The notes under the pieces: model-generated
Told to the model about the DNA's origin: nothing
What the model saw: the letters and a program-made list of their open reading frames with translations, nothing else
The model's database searches: none
Source of the DNA: JBLHGN01 sp047616325
GTDB lineage: Bacteria; Pseudomonadota; Gammaproteobacteria; Pseudomonadales; Cellvibrionaceae
Direction: 5' to 3'
NCBI GenBank assembly: GCA_047616325.1
Contig: JBLHGN010000249.1
Location: forward strand, 1 to 5,394
Length of the DNA: 5,394 bases
Part shown: positions 5,059-5,394 of the stretch, piece by piece
How positions within the stretch are numbered: position 1 is the stretch's first letter
How the letters are laid out: each line of letters opens with the position of its first letter
Translations under genes and position numbers: made by a program

Positions 5059-5394
5059 CTAAGCGGCTTGGCGGTACGGTTCGCGTCGCTGCTTTCGTAA
5101 TATTTCAGCGCGCTCTTTTTCCGTGAGCATGAAGCCAATGCGCTGTAGGTTGCGGGCTAAAACACCTAATGCACCATAACGCTTAAATCCGTCAATCCCA
5201 TGATCAGGGCAACGGTCAAGGCCGTGTTGCTCCAGTGCATTTACAGCCGATTCCACCGCCGAATGCTGACGCCGTACTTTTTTGTATTCTGGTGCGTGTA
5301 CTTTTAATTTTTCTTCCGCAGACATTTTCCCTTTTTTAGGAAGTACAAGCTGATCCACGTGTGTGCTTAATTCCACCTGGTTGGAGGGGCTATG
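5059..5394 (-). pseudogene. ISNCY-family DDE transposase, C-terminal part, runs off the window
   Basis: The frame is open from the window edge to the TAA-equivalent stop at 5059-5061, giving 111 residues. It begins HSPSNQVELSTHVDQLVLPK and continues with RRQHSAVESAVNALEQHGLDRCPDHGIDGFKRYGALGVLARNLQR. The HSAVESA-NALE..GLDRCPDHG block is the conserved C-terminal signature of ISNCY transposases (ISDol1-like group) and includes the presumed catalytic Glu. The GTG at 5376-5374 is an internal Val and not the start. No lesion is visible in this part, so the gene could be intact; pseudogene status is undecided and depends on sequence beyond 5394. The stop is followed by the short repeat AGCCGCTT AGC. 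The element's inverted repeat was not identified. Confidence 0.85.

Overview
The window looks like an accessory 'insertion-sequence graveyard' from a Gram-negative, probably gammaproteobacterial and perhaps aquatic, genome. This is an inference from the families present (ISL3, IS21, IS66 and ISNCY transposase relics, and a secreted DUF3494 ice-binding-type protein) and from moderate GC content by eye. No housekeeping gene, tRNA or rRNA is present to fix the taxonomy.

Layout. Positions 1-2880 are nested, decayed mobile elements. Two inverted, about 94% identical copies of the 5' end of an ISL3-type element (1-501 on the minus strand, 2277 to about 2880 on the plus strand) flank a middle block. 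That block holds a 3'-truncated IS21 istA pseudogene (1164-2276, minus) which is cut by an IS66-type remnant (701-1163, minus; a tnpA with a nonsense codon and the first codons of tnpB). The left ISL3 arm carries a further insertion, a 161-bp near-perfect palindrome (283-443) that behaves like a MITE: the right arm preserves the empty site. About 200 bp (502-700) is unassigned.

Positions 2900-2988 hold two hairpins, one built on a C11/G8 pair of homopolymers. They lie downstream of the only intact sizeable gene, 2987-4519 (minus). It encodes a 510-residue secreted protein with a signal peptide, six bactofilin-like beta-solenoid coils, a DUF3494 ice-binding domain, an exactly duplicated 14-residue cysteine-containing segment and a C-terminal beta-sandwich-like domain.

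Positions 4520-5058 are gene-poor. They contain a possible 32-residue single-pass membrane peptide (4856-4954, plus) followed by a hairpin. From 5059 to the window edge is the C-terminal end of an ISNCY-family DDE transposase (minus), which runs off the window.

Functionally, the genes do not form an operon or a recognisable multi-gene system. The biologically active item is most likely the ice-binding-type surface protein, carried in a region of repeated transposon insertion. The relative order of insertions can be read partly from the junctions: the IS66 came after the IS21, and the palindrome came after or during divergence of the two ISL3 copies.
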